Source of the DNA: Candidatus Woesearchaeota archaeon
GTDB lineage: Archaea > Nanobdellota > Nanobdellia > Woesearchaeales > WJKV01
Direction of reading: 5' to 3'
Length of the DNA stretch: 6,419 nucleotides
Assembly (NCBI GenBank): GCA_019323495.1
Contig: JAHWHE010000021.1
Location: forward strand, 1 to 6,419
Shown: piece by piece, positions 1 through 6,008 of the stretch
Layout of the letters: every line of letters begins with the position of its first letter
Numbering within the stretch: the first letter of the stretch is position 1
Program-made: the position numbers and the translations under genes
The notes under the pieces: generated by a model
The model's input: only the letters and a program-made list of their open reading frames with translations
The model's database searches: none
What the model was told of the DNA's origin: nothing

Positions 1-588
1 CTTTCCGAAATCAATGCAGTCATTTGTTTTCTTTGCCACATAATTCTCTAGTTGTACTTCTATGGATCCTGGGCCGCCTTTTAACGGAGAAAGATAGTTC
101 CACCCCACTCTCGGTTCAACCGCAACACCCGAAAAATATGTATAATTGCAATAAGGCCAGCTGAAATTTGTCATGCACGGTTGTTTCGGATATTGATAAG
201 GAGGAAAAACAAGAGGGTTCTTGGTTATCAGATAATTGACAAAGTATTCTTGATTGTTTATGACTTTCTTCACGCTGCCGCCCCTAGAAGTAGGGGTGCA
301 GCTGTTAGGCCCGTCTGCAGAACAAGGCAAGGTGCCGTAAGGTTGTTCCATATAGATTCTCCCTCCCTGCAAAGATATTAATTTTATTCCATCCTCGAAT
401 GATTTCTGGACACAGCTCTCAACGTAATAACGTAATGGCGCGCTTCTCAGCTTGCTTTTCGCGATTGTCAACTGTTCGACTTCCTGCTCTCCCGGAGTAA
501 GTCTCTGTGTTATGTAGAACAAAAAAAAGAATACAACTAGGATAATGATTCCGATAATAATGAATAAAGTGATTTGCCCTTTCTTCAT
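1..588 (-). CDS. Pilin-like (class III signal) membrane-anchored extracellular protein, partial
   Basis: The reading frame is open over all 196 codons from ATG 586-588 to the left edge, so the C-terminus is missing. The N-terminus KKGQITLF followed by a hydrophobic stretch (about residues 6-25) resembles archaeal type IV pilin-like (class III) signals, with likely prepilin-peptidase cleavage between Gly4 and Gln5. The Glu common at +5 in pilins is Phe here. After the helix comes a region with CVQKSFEDGIKLISLQGGRIY (about residues 59-79, interrupted here by nothing unusual), whose QGGxI core I associate with large uncharacterised DPANN surface proteins. Cysteines at 59, 89, 97, 138, 147 and 191 and sequons at 141 and 148 fit an extracellular domain. 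A GAGGG ribosome site lies five bases before the ATG, and the gene starts 14 bases after the stop of the secreted-protein gene upstream, so they form an operon. Molecular function is unknown. It could be a structural pseudopilin or simply a membrane-anchored exoprotein. Confidence 0.8.
   Translation of the reverse strand, partial: MKKGQITLFIIIGIIILVVFFFLFYITQRLTPGEQEVEQLTIAKSKLRSAPLRYYVESCVQKSFEDGIKLISLQGGRIYMEQPYGTLPCSADGPNSCTPTSRGGSVKKVINNQEYFVNYLITKNPLVFPPYQYPKQPCMTNFSWPYCNYTYFSGVAVEPRVGWNYLSPLKGGPGSIEVQLENYVAKKTNDCIDFGK
274..302. repeat. Strong inverted repeat (hairpin) inside the pilin-like gene
   Basis: The plus strand reads GCTGC-cg-CCCCTA-gaag-TAGGGG-t-GCAGC. This gives a perfect 6-bp GC-rich stem (281-286 with 291-296) around a GAAG tetraloop, extended by a second 5-bp stem (274-278 with 298-302) across a small 2x1 internal loop. 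It lies within coding sequence (residues about 97-105), so codon constraint may explain it. In mRNA the complementary sequence would fold equally well. No T-run follows on either strand, so it does not look like a terminator. Its function is unknown. Confidence 0.5.
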
Positions 589-602
589 CTAATCCCTCTT
601 TT

Positions 603-1796
603 TTATTCCAGCCTCATGCCGTGGGTCATGTCTTTCACAAAACTAACAGGAACCGATTTCTGGATAAATGTGCTGCTCTTGCTGACAGTAAACAGTGTTT
701 GCCTTCCGCCGCTCGCTTTGCAGATAATTATGCCTCCTGCAACATTATTATCATAGACATCTACGCTTTTGCAGATATCGTCTGAAAAACCAACATACGA
801 GGCAGTGAAATATTCATTGATTGTTCTTCCGCTGTAAAATTTCGGTTCAATCACAGCAGAGATCAGCTTATTTCCTTTCCTGTTCCTGTACAGATTCTTG
901 AACAGTTTGCTTTCTTCCAGCGGTTCGGGACTCACTTCAAACAATGTCCTGTCTGTCACATGCAGTAAATTAAGTATCGGAGTTATGAACAAGTCATACA
1001 AGTTATAGATGAATCCCTGCCTCAAAACATCTCCTCCATCAGGAGTATAGATAAAGGATTTAGTGAAATTATTATAATATAATTCCGGATTCGAACCGCT
1101 CGAGCTAACACTGCATCTTCTGAAATCATAAACATTGGTGCTGCCTGAGCAGCCAGACAAGTCAATAGAACTTATATCAAACGCTTCATACAAAGCTTCG
1201 TCAAACTGTATCTGGTTCTGCAATGTTATGTTTATGTTATTCCCGTACTCGTTAAAGCTTGTTGCGACAACTAAGTCGCCGTTATACAGTAAAATGCACA
1301 AGCTGTTGAAAACACTTTGGTCATATTCGTTGGTGAATCTTTTTTCCTTGCTCGCAGTCGGGTCGAACGCTCTTTTTCCTATGCCCATGTCTACCAGGAC
1401 CTCGTTTGGCGGCCCGCAGGAAAGGACATAGTCTTCATTTCCAGCAGGGATTGTCAGCATCCTCTGCGCAATGAATCTTGTTCTTGATGTCCAGTTGCCG
1501 TTCTCGCAGTACAGATCAGCTACCCGATTATTGTCATAGTTCTCTCTCCATACTCCGCTGATCAAGGTAACCTTGCTGTACCATTTGTCGGGCTTGCATT
1601 TCGACTCCAGCTGATCGTTGCTTATGTTCACAGCAGCAGTTTGGTCCAGAAAGCATTCGCTCGCACTACAATCCCCTGTCTTGTATTCGAGCCAGTCTGC
1701 TTTCAAAACAGCAGACGATGCAGGTAGAAATGCTGCGGCTGATAAAACTAGCAAAAATAACAGAACTAAATGAATCAATAAAGGTTTCTTGTACAT
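603..1796 (-). CDS. Secreted cysteine-rich protein of unknown function
   Basis: This is a 397-residue protein that I do not recognise. The N-terminus has a Lys-Lys pair, a leucine-rich hydrophobic core (about residues 6-23) and a small-residue end (PASSA, about 25-29), which is a good Sec signal peptide. No further convincing membrane helix is seen, although residues about 262-280 are fairly hydrophobic. The mature chain has ten cysteines (43, 48, 67, 97, 127, 167, 216, 228, 342, 359) and four Asn-X-Ser/Thr sequons (57, 101, 189, 243), consistent with a disulfide-bonded, possibly glycosylated exoprotein. No catalytic motif is visible. The ATG is supported by GAGG six bases upstream and by a TATA box further upstream. 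It is the first gene of an operon with the pilin-like protein 14 bases downstream, which suggests a shared surface role. Alternatives are an adhesin, an S-layer component or a substrate-binding protein; none can be preferred from sequence. Confidence 0.85.
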   Translation of the reverse strand: MYKKPLLIHLVLLFLLVLSAAAFLPASSAVLKADWLEYKTGDCSASECFLDQTAAVNISNDQLESKCKPDKWYSKVTLISGVWRENYDNNRVADLYCENGNWTSRTRFIAQRMLTIPAGNEDYVLSCGPPNEVLVDMGIGKRAFDPTASKEKRFTNEYDQSVFNSLCILLYNGDLVVATSFNEYGNNINITLQNQIQFDEALYEAFDISSIDLSGCSGSTNVYDFRRCSVSSSGSNPELYYNNFTKSFIYTPDGGDVLRQGFIYNLYDLFITPILNLLHVTDRTLFEVSPEPLEESKLFKNLYRNRKGNKLISAVIEPKFYSGRTINEYFTASYVGFSDDICKSVDVYDNNVAGGIIICKASGGRQTLFTVSKSSTFIQKSVPVSFVKDMTHGMRLE

Positions 1797-1807
1797 ATCC
1801 TGCCTCT
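1797..1807 (-). promoter_or_regulatory. Shine-Dalgarno region of the secreted-protein gene
   Basis: The minus strand reads AGAGGCAGGAT directly before ATG 1794-1796. The GAGG core (1803-1806) is six bases from the start codon, an ideal spacing. With the TATA box at 1840-1847 this predicts a 5' leader of about 20 bases, in contrast to the apparently leaderless genes elsewhere in the window. Confidence 0.65.
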
Positions 1808-1839
1808 TTTAATGATTAGGTTGTATTAATTTCTTTTGC

Positions 1840-1847
1840 TTTATAAA
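1840..1847 (-). promoter_or_regulatory. TATA box for the secreted/pilin-like operon
   Basis: TTTATAAA is a close match to the archaeal TATA element and sits in the 63-base gap between the rnp3 stop and the secreted-protein start. Transcription would begin about 27 bases downstream, near 1817, leaving a short leader that carries the GAGG ribosome site. The rest of this gap shows no other structure. Confidence 0.6.
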
Positions 1848-1859
1848 TGTTTACTAGAA

Positions 1860-2495
1860 TCAAATCTGTTCTATTCCCGGCAGAAGCATCTTCTTGCATT
1901 TGTAGGCCATCAGTTGGTCTAAATAGGACATTGCTTTCTTGCTGTCCTTGACGCCAAGCAGCCTGACAAAAGCTTCGAGGTCTTTTGGGTTTCTCATCTG
2001 ATAGATTGAAGAAGCAAATGATGCGATAGCTATCTTCACTTTATATTTCTGGCACAACAATAGATTTTGCATTATGCTGCCGATCAAATCTGCCCTGTTC
2101 GTTGAAATCAAGGCAGTAGAAAAAGAAATGCAGTATGAAACATCGTTCTCCTTCATCACATTGCACAAGACCTGGTTTAAACCCCCCTGCCTCTGCTTCA
2201 TAGTGTCTTGTATATTTAATTCAATATCATAAATCATGTCAAACTCGCCTTTCAGGAATTTCCTGTCGCTCTTTGTCGTTAAAAACAAGTCGACCCCTTG
2301 CATTTGTTTCTTTTTGTCAGCTACAAAAGCAGTAAAAATCTTAATCCGTTTTTCATCTTTCTTTAATTTCAACGCAACATTCACATTATTCCTGTTCTTT
2401 TGATCGTACAGAAAAACCAAGCCTGTATAACCCAGCTTGACAGCTGTGCTGATAAACTTCGATTCGTTGTTATTAGGTATTACAATGTCGATCAT
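1860..2495 (-). CDS. rnp3: Ribonuclease P protein component 3 (Rpp30/p30 family)
   Basis: This is a subunit of archaeal RNase P, which removes 5' leaders from precursor tRNAs. In known archaeal enzymes the p30 protein pairs with Pop5 to support the catalytic RNA domain. The 211-residue product starts with MIDIVIPNNN, the characteristic first strand of the p30 TIM-barrel-like fold, followed by KLGYTGLVFLY (20-30). The later block GGLNQVLCNVMKEN (104-117), ISFSTALI (123-130), IMQNLLLCQKYKV (141-153) and ASFASSIYQMRNPKDLEAFVRLLG (158-181 region) follows the family order and spacing. The length is normal. An upstream TTG at 2547-2549 would add 18 residues that do not fit the family and would overlap the divergent gene, so ATG 2493-2495 is preferred. 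No ribosome site lies close to this ATG, so it may be leaderless. The stop is TGA. It is divergent from plsC, with no functional link evident. Confidence 0.9.
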   Translation of the reverse strand: MIDIVIPNNNESKFISTAVKLGYTGLVFLYDQKNRNNVNVALKLKKDEKRIKIFTAFVADKKKQMQGVDLFLTTKSDRKFLKGEFDMIYDIELNIQDTMKQRQGGLNQVLCNVMKENDVSYCISFSTALISTNRADLIGSIMQNLLLCQKYKVKIAIASFASSIYQMRNPKDLEAFVRLLGVKDSKKAMSYLDQLMAYKCKKMLLPGIEQI

Positions 2496-2515
2496 ATCTG
2501 CTGTCAAGGAATTTT

Positions 2516-2527
2516 CCTTTATTAAGG
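2516..2527 (-). promoter_or_regulatory. Possible TATA-like element for rnp3
   Basis: The minus strand reads CCTTAATAAAGG, an AT-rich near-palindrome centred about 27 bases upstream of ATG 2495, the spacing expected for a leaderless transcript. It is a weaker match than the element at 2561-2573, which could serve rnp3 instead and would give a leader of roughly 45 bases. Confidence 0.3.
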
Positions 2528-2560
2528 TTATTGTTTTTAAGCAGTACAATCAACACAATA

Positions 2561-2573
2561 AGTTTTAAATATT
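2561..2573. promoter_or_regulatory. TATA box of plsC, possibly shared with rnp3
   Basis: The plus strand reads AGTTTTAAATATT, with a TTTTAAATA core centred near 2567. Counting about 27 bases downstream puts the start site near 2594, only three bases before plsC ATG 2597, so the plsC mRNA is probably leaderless. The element is nearly symmetric (the minus strand reads AATATTTAAAACT) and could also drive rnp3, starting near 2541. The remaining 100-base divergent region holds no other gene. Confidence 0.55.
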
Positions 2574-2596
2574 CGCCTAAAAAATTAGAAAATGAA

Positions 2597-3253
2597 ATGG
2601 CAGGCAGCGAACCATTCATTGATCTGGCTAGAGAAAAGACATACGGCTATTGGGAACCTTTGTATAACATAGGTAGGATCTTATGCACCACTTATTTCAG
2701 GTCAGTTATGAACGCAGACGTAAAAGATGCACATCATGTTCCAAGAGAAGGCCCGTTCGTGATATATTCAAATCACAGGAATGTTTACGATCCTCCTATC
2801 TTAGGCCATGCATTTCCAAGAAAAACCCACTACATGGGAAAGGAAGAACTATTTCACATCCCTGTTTTCAAAAGCTTGATTAGATTATTGGGCTGTTTTC
2901 CAGTGAACAGGGAAAATCCTAGCTCATTGACATTGAAGATTATTGCAAAAATCATAGAAGATGATGAAGGTTTCATCATGTTTCCGCAGGGAACAAGAAC
3001 AAAAGGCGAACTCAAGCCAGAACAATTCCAATCTGTCATGACCAAATTCCTATTAAGACAGTCTCAGAAAAATGATAAAAACATTGCGATAGTTCCTGCC
3101 TATGTCGATTATTTCGCTCATGGCGTAAATGTACGGTTCAGCGCACCTTTTTTCACGCAAGACTATCTTCCTGTGAAAAAAGAAACGCCTGAAAAATTAA
3201 CAGAACTGGTCGCGAAAGAAATCATCGATCTGTCAAAAAGAAGGTTTGGCTGA
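2597..3253 (+). CDS. plsC: PlsC-type 1-acyl-sn-glycerol-3-phosphate acyltransferase family protein
   Basis: The family transfers acyl groups to lysophosphatidate or related acceptors at the membrane. The 218-residue product has the ordered motifs: NHRNVYD (59-65), the catalytic NHx4D; FPVNR (101-105), the glycerol-phosphate-binding block; FPQGTR (129-134), equivalent to FPEGTR; and IVPAY (165-169). The usual Glu of motif III is Gln131, which may weaken or alter acceptor binding. The length is typical of minimal PlsC proteins, and no strong transmembrane segment is obvious. The ATG was chosen over an upstream TTG (2531) because the TATA box at 2561-2573 would place the transcript start after that TTG. 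It is the only plus-strand gene here. Its 3' end overlaps the end of the convergent ThiI-like gene by 21 bases. Archaeal phospholipids are normally ether-linked isoprenoids, so the true substrate is uncertain. Confidence 0.85.
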   Translation: MAGSEPFIDLAREKTYGYWEPLYNIGRILCTTYFRSVMNADVKDAHHVPREGPFVIYSNHRNVYDPPILGHAFPRKTHYMGKEELFHIPVFKSLIRLLGCFPVNRENPSSLTLKIIAKIIEDDEGFIMFPQGTRTKGELKPEQFQSVMTKFLLRQSQKNDKNIAIVPAYVDYFAHGVNVRFSAPFFTQDYLPVKKETPEKLTELVAKEIIDLSKRRFG

Positions 3254-4102
3254 CCTTATTATATCTAAAATTTCTTTTACCTCATTCTCTGCGATTCCTA
3301 TCAATGGCCTTAATGTAGTTATGCTGTAATCTTCTCGTATAGTATCAACTCTGTCATTTACAATGACTGCATGAACTTTGTACTTATCAGCCATCTCGTT
3401 AAGATCCTTTTCATCCACAACGTGCAAGTTCATTTTCTTCGGGCTGAAAGATTGAAGTTTTTCAACAAGAACTTTCGTTTTCTCTGCTTTCTTTTCATCG
3501 AAAACAACTGGAAACAAGTCGCAACCCCTTTTCATCATCAAAAAGCACGCAACAGCACTGTCTTCATTTTCCATCAAGCCAAACACATTGCCTTCTATCC
3601 CAACTGGCAGACCGCCGAGACCTTCTATCTTTTCCTTGTACAAATAGATTTTATCAGAAATCTCGACGCCAACATTCAACTCATATTCATTCAGGCTTAC
3701 TTTCAGCCCTGTTTTCTCGACCACGAATGCGCCGATTTCTCTGGCGACCTCGTTGCTGCCTTCTAATTTCTTCTCTATCCTGTTCACCGTAATCCTGAAT
3801 GTTTTTATTTTGTTATTCGCCAACTCGTCATTGACAAACTTCAGCACGACTTCTTTTATCTCGCCCATGTCAGGCTCGCATTCAATAGCAGGAGAAAAAC
3901 TGGCGATTCCAAAGACTGTTTTCAATGCTTTGCTTATTTCTTCTTCGCCCAATTGCTTGTTGTACAAATAGAACCTGCCGAAATGCTTGACAATAATGCT
4001 TCCTGCAACCCGCAACTGTATATTTTTGATTAACTTGTTCTCAAAAAACGATCTATTTTTTCCTTTCAAGCCTATTTCTGCATATCTTATGATAAATACC
4101 AT
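3233..4102 (-). CDS. thiI: ThiI-like THUMP protein with degenerate PP-loop
   Basis: Classical ThiI uses ATP and IscS-derived sulfur to make 4-thiouridine at tRNA position 8. Here the 289-residue product keeps the N-terminal ferredoxin-like domain (IIRYAEIGLKGKNRSFF, 4-20; VFGIASFSPA, 63-72) and the tRNA-binding THUMP domain (about 80-168, ending in the diagnostic GGLPVG, 163-168). In the following PP-loop domain the ATP-binding SGGxDSPV is replaced by MENEDSAV (177-184), although the flanking LMMKRGC (188-194) is intact. The C-terminal part is shortened: LRPLIG (264-269) remains but a Cys-containing CRRxM block and a clear GESLGQVASQT block are missing. The frame is continuous, so this is divergence, not a frameshift. 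It may bind tRNA without catalysing thiolation. The start is ATG 4100-4102; an upstream TTG (4118-4120) is rejected. A GAGGT lies four bases before the ATG, and a TATA box lies about 28 bases upstream. IscS and IscU are encoded two genes upstream. Confidence 0.85.
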   Translation of the reverse strand: MVFIIRYAEIGLKGKNRSFFENKLIKNIQLRVAGSIIVKHFGRFYLYNKQLGEEEISKALKTVFGIASFSPAIECEPDMGEIKEVVLKFVNDELANNKIKTFRITVNRIEKKLEGSNEVAREIGAFVVEKTGLKVSLNEYELNVGVEISDKIYLYKEKIEGLGGLPVGIEGNVFGLMENEDSAVACFLMMKRGCDLFPVVFDEKKAEKTKVLVEKLQSFSPKKMNLHVVDEKDLNEMADKYKVHAVIVNDRVDTIREDYSITTLRPLIGIAENEVKEILDIIRSAKPSF

Positions 4103-4124
4103 GATAACCTCTGTTTTCAAGATA

Positions 4125-4137
4125 GAATATAAAAAAC
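4125..4137 (-). promoter_or_regulatory. TATA box of the thiI-like gene
   Basis: The minus strand reads GTTTTTTATATTC immediately after the stop codon of the SemiSWEET-like gene. Its centre is about 28 bases before ATG 4102, predicting transcription from around 4104 and an almost leaderless mRNA. The six-T run could equally act as part of an archaeal terminator for the upstream operon, so both roles are possible. Confidence 0.45.
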
Positions 4138-4395
4138 TTATCCATAGCGCAAGGTGTAATACAAATTAATCGTACTCAGCAAGAACGCTGCGACGTTCAA
4201 CGCCATAAAGATGTAGTCCCAGATATGAACGCTGTAAATTATCAGACACAAACTGCCAATCACATAAATCAGATTGAAATGCCATTCCAGTCCGCTCTTT
4301 TTAGTTCTAATTGTCCTAATCGTTTCAGGTATCCAGCTGAACGCTATTAGAATCAAACCAATTATGCCTAAAATGCTGAAGATTGTGAATTCCAT
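4138..4395 (-). CDS. Small PQ-loop / SemiSWEET-like three-helix membrane protein
   Basis: The 85-residue product has three hydrophobic helices (about 4-20, 40-57 and 60-80), the size and layout of SemiSWEET half-transporters, which dimerise to carry small solutes such as sugars across the membrane. Family-like features are SWIPETIRTIRTKKSG (20-35), where the PQ of the PQ-loop is Pro23-Glu24, then a WHFNLIYVIGSL segment and an Asn in helix 3 (N67). A related alternative is the LAB_N-type fold seen in lipid A-linked proteins, which is similar in sequence. GAGG lies about five bases before the ATG. It sits 40 bases downstream of iscU and 35 bases upstream of the ThiI-like gene on the same strand. 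Nothing in it points to sulfur or iron chemistry, so its substrate is unknown. Confidence 0.7.
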   Translation of the reverse strand: MEFTIFSILGIIGLILIAFSWIPETIRTIRTKKSGLEWHFNLIYVIGSLCLIIYSVHIWDYIFMALNVAAFLLSTINLYYTLRYG

Positions 4396-4420
4396 CTGTC
4401 CTCTTTTTTATTTTAACTAC

Positions 4421-4430
4421 AAATATAACT
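4421..4430 (-). promoter_or_regulatory. Possible TATA box of the SemiSWEET-like gene
   Basis: In the 40-base iscU to SemiSWEET gap the minus strand reads AGTTATATTT, centred about 29 bases before ATG 4395. It might provide a separate promoter. The GAGG ribosome site just before the start would also suit read-through transcription from the iscS-iscU operon. The call is weak. Confidence 0.3.
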
Positions 4431-4435
4431 AAAAC

Positions 4436-4840
4436 TTACTTCTTAATAACATTTATCCCTTTTTCATAGTTTTCCAGTGCTTTTCTCAGTGCATCGACAG
4501 CAAGATTCGAGCAGTGCACTTTTATTGGAGGCAAACCCCCAAGTTCTTCGACTATGCTCTCTTTTGATAATTTCTTGGCTTGCTCGATTGTTTTTCCTAT
4601 TGCAAGTTCTGTTGTGACGCTGCTGCACGCAATCGCAGCTGCGCAGCCAAAGGTTTCAACCTTGCAATCAAGTATTTTCCTGTCTTTTATCTTGACATAA
4701 ACCTTCATCAAATCTCCGCATGCAGGATTGCCCACTTCACCGATAACCAATTCCTCTCCATGCTTTAAATCTTTCTCCTCTATCTTTCCCAGATTTTTGG
4801 GATTCAAAAAATGTTTTTTGACTTTTTCAGTGTATTCCAT
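4436..4840 (-). CDS. iscU: Iron-sulfur cluster assembly scaffold IscU
   Basis: IscU is the cytoplasmic scaffold on which [2Fe-2S] and [4Fe-4S] clusters are built with sulfur from IscS and then passed to target proteins. The 134-residue product is full length for the family. It has the three cluster ligands Cys41 (PACGD, with Asp43 that makes the cluster labile), Cys66 (FGCAAAIACSS) and Cys110 (VHCSNLA), and an LPPIK motif (103-107) corresponding to the LPPVK chaperone-recognition site of bacterial IscU. Additional cysteines are at 59 and 72. The start ATG follows the iscS stop after one base (TAA-A-ATG) with no ribosome site nearby, so translation is probably coupled to iscS. No HscA/HscB, ferredoxin or IscA gene lies in the window, so the chaperone partner, if any, is elsewhere. 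Confidence 0.95.
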   Translation of the reverse strand: MEYTEKVKKHFLNPKNLGKIEEKDLKHGEELVIGEVGNPACGDLMKVYVKIKDRKILDCKVETFGCAAAIACSSVTTELAIGKTIEQAKKLSKESIVEELGGLPPIKVHCSNLAVDALRKALENYEKGINVIKK

Positions 4841-4841
4841 T

Positions 4842-6008
4842 TTATTTCGCGAGCGGGCTTATCTTCCGCAGTTTCTCTATTACTTCTTTTAATTTATCAA
4901 CAGCATAATCCAATTCTTCTTTTTTCGTGAACCTGCTGATTGTAAATCTTATTGTTCCGTGCACGACTTCGTGCGGCAGGCCTATTGCTTCCAGTACGTG
5001 GCTCGGTCTAAGGTTTATCTGGCTGCATGCGCTCCCTGTGCTGACTGCAATGCCAAAATTGTCTAGGTGCAACAAAACGCTTTCTCCTTCTACATAATTG
5101 AAGCTGAAGCTGATATTATTGCACAGTCTTTTGCTTCCTTTAGGGCCGTTCAACTTGACATCCGAAATTTCCTTTTCAACTTTTTTAATCAAATGATCTC
5201 GCAACTCTGCCATCTTCTTAACATGTTCTTTCTTTGATGCCAGCTCGACAGCTTTTCCGAATCCAACTATTCCCGCTGTATTCTCTGTGCCCGCCCTTCT
5301 GATTTTTTCCTGCTCTCCGCCATGCATTTGTGGTTGGATGCTTACATTCTTGTCAACAAACAAGGCACCTATTCCTTTTGGTCCATGTATCTTGTGGCCA
5401 GACACGGAAAGCAAATCAATCTTCATCTTTCTAACGTTGATAGGGACTTTGGTGAATGACTGAACAGCATCAGAATGGAATAAAACGCCTTTTTTCCTGC
5501 AAAGACTTCCAATTTTCTCAATATCCTGTATCGTGCCGATTTCATTGTTTGCGTGAATTACAGAAACAAGACATGTTTTTGCTGTTATTTTTTTCTCTAA
5601 TTCTTTGATGTCAATAAAACCTTCAGGATCAACATCCAGATAAGTGACACTTATTCCTTTTCTCTCCAGAATCTTGCACGTATTCAGAACAGCAGGATGC
5701 TCGATCTTGGTCGTTATAATGTGATTCTTTCCTTTCTCTTTCATGTGAAGCGCAATGCCTTTTATTGCCAGATTATCAGCCTCTGTTCCGCCACTCGTGA
5801 AAACGATCTCTTCTGGACTCGCGCCAATGCTGTCTGCAATAATCTTCCTGTTTATTTCAATCGCTTCTTTCGCCTCTCTTCCAAATGAATGCAGACTGCT
5901 TGCATTTCCGTATTTTTTTGTGAAAAAAGGCAACATGGCGTCAACTACAAGAGGATCTGTTTCTGTTGTTGCCCCATTGTCTAGATAAATTCTTTTTGCC
6001 ATTTTCAT
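4842..6008 (-). CDS. iscS: Cysteine desulfurase IscS (NifS/IscS group I)
   Basis: This PLP enzyme removes sulfur from L-cysteine, giving alanine and an enzyme-bound persulfide for IscU and for tRNA thiolation. The 388-residue product has normal length and all key features: YLDNGATT (8-15), SGGTEADN (72-79), the PLP-stacking His104 (EHPAV), HSDAVQ with Asp180 and Gln183, the Schiff-base Lys206 in SGHKIHGPKG, RRAGTEN (237-243), and the catalytic Cys328 in the long mobile loop STGSACSQINLRPSHVL (323-339), typical of the IscS/NifS group and unlike the shorter loop of SufS. The C-terminal tail is basic. The ATG at 6006-6008 directly abuts the stop of the HTH gene (TAA-ATG); a second ATG at 6000-6002 is a possible alternative. 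No ribosome site lies near either, which suggests translational coupling. Its gene pair with iscU makes the physiological role clear. Confidence 0.96.
   Translation of the reverse strand: MKMAKRIYLDNGATTETDPLVVDAMLPFFTKKYGNASSLHSFGREAKEAIEINRKIIADSIGASPEEIVFTSGGTEADNLAIKGIALHMKEKGKNHIITTKIEHPAVLNTCKILERKGISVTYLDVDPEGFIDIKELEKKITAKTCLVSVIHANNEIGTIQDIEKIGSLCRKKGVLFHSDAVQSFTKVPINVRKMKIDLLSVSGHKIHGPKGIGALFVDKNVSIQPQMHGGEQEKIRRAGTENTAGIVGFGKAVELASKKEHVKKMAELRDHLIKKVEKEISDVKLNGPKGSKRLCNNISFSFNYVEGESVLLHLDNFGIAVSTGSACSQINLRPSHVLEAIGLPHEVVHGTIRFTISRFTKKEELDYAVDKLKEVIEKLRKISPLAK

Noticed and set aside
181..381. 66-codon plus-strand open frame
   Set aside because: It is antisense to the partial pilin-like gene, whose frame is open across the entire left end and has a clear signal sequence.
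1084..1101. GGTTCGAATCC-like sequence on the minus strand resembling a tRNA T-arm
   Set aside because: The loop looks right, but the stem is incomplete and no acceptor, D or anticodon arms can be drawn around it. It lies inside the well-supported secreted-protein gene.
1140..1153. GCTGC-CTGA-GCAGC small inverted repeat
   Set aside because: Five-base arms inside a coding region are expected by chance, and there is no T-run or regulatory context.
1135..1431. 98-codon plus-strand open frame
   Set aside because: It is antisense to the secreted-protein gene, with no family resemblance or start signals.
2496..2549. Upstream TTG start for RNase P p30
   Set aside because: The family N-terminus MIDIVIPNN begins exactly at ATG 2495, and the extension would create an overlap with the divergent region.
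2531..2596. Upstream TTG start for the acyltransferase, adding 22 residues
   Set aside because: It would precede the predicted transcript start and place the TATA box inside the coding region. The added residues match nothing in the family.
3540..3600. Possible frameshift explaining the missing PP-loop in the ThiI-like gene
   Set aside because: The frame is continuous, with ThiI-like residues on both sides at the expected spacing. The motif is replaced residue for residue, so substitution is the better explanation.
3371..3766. 131-codon plus-strand open frame
   Set aside because: It is antisense to the ThiI-like gene, has a low-complexity composition with no recognisable domain, and has no promoter or ribosome site. 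It is a shadow of the real gene.
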